From a bacterium (GTDB lineage Bacteria; Calditrichota; Calditrichia; RBG-13-44-9; J042): a stretch of DNA of 42,325 nt. The translations under genes were made by a program, and so were the position numbers. The stretch lies in contig WFTQ01000114.1 in NCBI GenBank assembly GCA_015485355.1, positions 1-42,325 of the forward strand, in the 5' to 3' direction. The notes below the pieces were generated by a model that was not told where the DNA came from, ran no database searches, and saw only the letters and a list, made by a program, of their open reading frames with translations. Shown in pieces: positions 38,996 through 42,325 of this stretch; the stretch's first letter is position 1, and each line of letters begins with the position of its first letter.

Positions 38996-40189
38996 TTAAA
39001 TTTTGCTCAGTGCCTGTTTCAGGTCCTCAATCAAGTCGACGGGGTCTTCCAGCCCCACCGATAAACGGATCAATCCTTCGGTGATGCCCACTTCGGTCAG
39101 CTCCTCTTTGCTGTAGGTGGAATGGGTCATGGACGCCGGGTGTTCAATCAAGCTGTCGCAGTCGCCCAGGCTGACGGCCAGGGTGATCAAACCCACATTG
39201 TCGATGAGCTTTTCTCCTGCGTGTCGTCCTCCCTTAACTTCGAAAGCGATCATCCCTCCAAAGTTGCTCATTTGCCGCTTGGCCAGCTCATGATGGGGAT
39301 GGGTGGTCAGGCCAGGGTAACGAACCCAGTTGACCCGGGGATGAAATGACAGGAATTTGGCGATTTCCAGAGCGTTGCTGCAATGGCGGTCCATCCTGAC
39401 GGGTAGTGTTTTTAAGCCTCTTAGCAGCAACCAGGCATTCAGGGGGCTGATAACACCGCCCAGGTCTCTCAGTATGCGCGACCGTAATTCATCGATAAAA
39501 TCCTTTTTGCCGATAACCACACCGGCGACGGTATCGCCATGGCCACCGATGTATTTGGTTGCACTGTGGACGATGATATCCGCCCCCATTTCCAAAGGCC
39601 GTTGCAAGTATGGCGTGGCAAAGGTGTTGTCTACCACCAGAGGAATATGATGACGATGGGCGATTTCCGCGCATCGAGCGATGTCGACTATATCCAGGGT
39701 GGGATTCGCCGGGGTTTCGATGAGGATCAACCGGGTTTTATTATCGATGGCTTCCTCGATACGGTTGGGGTTGGTGGCGTCCACCTCGCGGGCCTCGATG
39801 CCCCATAACGGAAGCGATTCCTTGTACAGGTTATGAGTGCCGCCATAGATGGTATTCCCCGAGACCAGATTATCACCGCAACGGCAAAGATTCAGAATGA
39901 TCCCGGCAATGGCCGCCATGCCCGAGGAAAAGGCTAAAGCCGCCTCCCCGCCTTCCAGGAAGGCCATCTCCCGTTCAAGAGCGGCCTGCGTGGGGTTCCC
40001 TAACCGGGTGTACACATACCCATCGCCTTCGCCTTGAAACAACATGGCGCCATGTTTGGCGCTTTTAAAAGCAAAGGTCGAGCTCTGGTAAATAGGTGTG
40101 GAAAGTGCCCCGGTTTGCGGGTCGACCCCTCCGGAACCATGTACACAAAGTGTGGCGAAACGGGCCTTGGTCAAGTCAAACTTGGCCAT
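38996..40189 (-). CDS. PLP-dependent trans-sulfuration family enzyme (methionine gamma-lyase or cystathionine gamma-synthase/lyase type)
   Basis: The start is ATG 40189, preceded by AAGGAGG; the frame is open to 40252 but that part is not conserved-looking. The 397-residue product is a Cys/Met-metabolism PLP enzyme (fold type I): ALSTPIYQSSTFAF (28-41), GYVYTRLGNPTQAALE with Y60 and R62, SSGMAAIAG (88-96) for phosphate binding, D187 in VVDNTFATPYLQ, and the PLP lysine K212 in HSATKYIGGHGD. The position of the MGL-specific cysteine (C116 in Pseudomonas) is a glycine here (IYGGTHNLY), as in many other members, so the reaction (gamma-elimination of methionine, cystathionine synthesis or cleavage, or O-acetylhomoserine sulfhydrylation) cannot be set from sequence. 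No riboswitch-like leader was recognised. Confidence 0.9.
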   Translation of the reverse strand: MAKFDLTKARFATLCVHGSGGVDPQTGALSTPIYQSSTFAFKSAKHGAMLFQGEGDGYVYTRLGNPTQAALEREMAFLEGGEAALAFSSGMAAIAGIILNLCRCGDNLVSGNTIYGGTHNLYKESLPLWGIEAREVDATNPNRIEEAIDNKTRLILIETPANPTLDIVDIARCAEIAHRHHIPLVVDNTFATPYLQRPLEMGADIIVHSATKYIGGHGDTVAGVVIGKKDFIDELRSRILRDLGGVISPLNAWLLLRGLKTLPVRMDRHCSNALEIAKFLSFHPRVNWVRYPGLTTHPHHELAKRQMSNFGGMIAFEVKGGRHAGEKLIDNVGLITLAVSLGDCDSLIEHPASMTHSTYSKEELTEVGITEGLIRLSVGLEDPVDLIEDLKQALSKI

Positions 40190-42247
<2,058 letters not shown>

Positions 42248-42273
42248 TTGCGAAAAAAATAAAGGAAGCTTAT

Positions 42274-42325
42274 ATGTACTATCGGTCGACTTTTGGGTTT
42301 ATGGGCATGGGGCCGGGAGTGAAAA
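42274..42325 (+). CDS. Start of a rhomboid-like intramembrane protease, cut by window edge
   Basis: Seventeen codons (MYYRSTFGFMGMGPGVK) follow AAAGGA and run off the right edge. The opening MYYRSTFGF followed by a glycine-rich turn and VK is, as I recall, the usual start of rhomboid family serine proteases in Bacteroidota-related genomes, just before the first membrane helix. The match rests on 17 residues only. Confidence 0.45.
   Translation, partial: MYYRSTFGFMGMGPGVK

Overview
The window reads as chromosomal DNA from a Gram-negative (diderm, LPS-making) member of the FCB/Fibrobacterota-Chlorobiota-Bacteroidota side of the tree, most likely Calditrichota, Ignavibacteriota or a related candidate phylum. 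Evidence: a type IX secretion (T9SS) locus (PorU-like C25 sortase, PorV-like barrel, two proteins ending in type A sorting domains with the NYPNPF signature), lipid A genes (lpxK plus a DUF374 acyltransferase), an RND efflux operon, and a class-3 (archaeal/eukaryotic-like) prolyl-tRNA synthetase. The assignment to a phylum is inference from gene content, not from a marker phylogeny.

Layout. 1-3830 is an accessory region. Its first ~1.1 kb is visibly AT-rich and holds, on the minus strand, a truncated 6-bladed beta-propeller gene, a secreted 61-residue peptide with a CxC...CxC tail, and a possible remnant of a second propeller gene. After it come repeats without genes, then an integron-cassette-like unit: a membrane-protein gene framed by two degenerate attC-like sites (about 1872-1927 and 2511-2581). 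Two small orphan genes that look like separated pieces of nuclease/defence proteins follow, and then a 216-bp palindrome-rich element. No integrase or transposase is present.

3831-13412 holds a GT4 glycosyltransferase convergent with a minus-strand efflux operon (lipoprotein adaptor, then two different RND pumps overlapping by one base). 13413-19688 is core: acyltransferase-lpxK, initiator tRNA with its own promoter and terminator, a second CAT tRNA lying 18 nt before tilS, then tilS-hpt-ftsH closed by a strong terminator. 19715-23979 is folE, a TPR membrane protein, folP and the c-di-AMP synthase cdaA, tightly packed. 24018-37861 is the envelope/T9SS block: a 1652-residue repetitive surface protein and terminator, then porU-porV-lipoprotein-SLBB protein-coiled-coil outer-membrane protein, closed by a terminator. 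37882-42325 returns to metabolism: cytidine deaminase, a stand-alone Lrp/AsnC ligand-binding domain, a PLP gamma-lyase/synthase on the minus strand, prolyl-tRNA synthetase, and the start of a rhomboid-like gene.

The most novel-looking signals are the small cysteine peptide plus beta-propeller pair at the left edge, the degenerate attC-bounded cassette, the five-gene T9SS-linked envelope operon with its SLBB and coiled-coil barrel partners, the A-B-A-B modular duplication in the giant surface protein, and the tRNA-tilS junction without a visible ribosome binding site. Two stretches (38587-38995 and 40190-40822) hold no gene I can defend.
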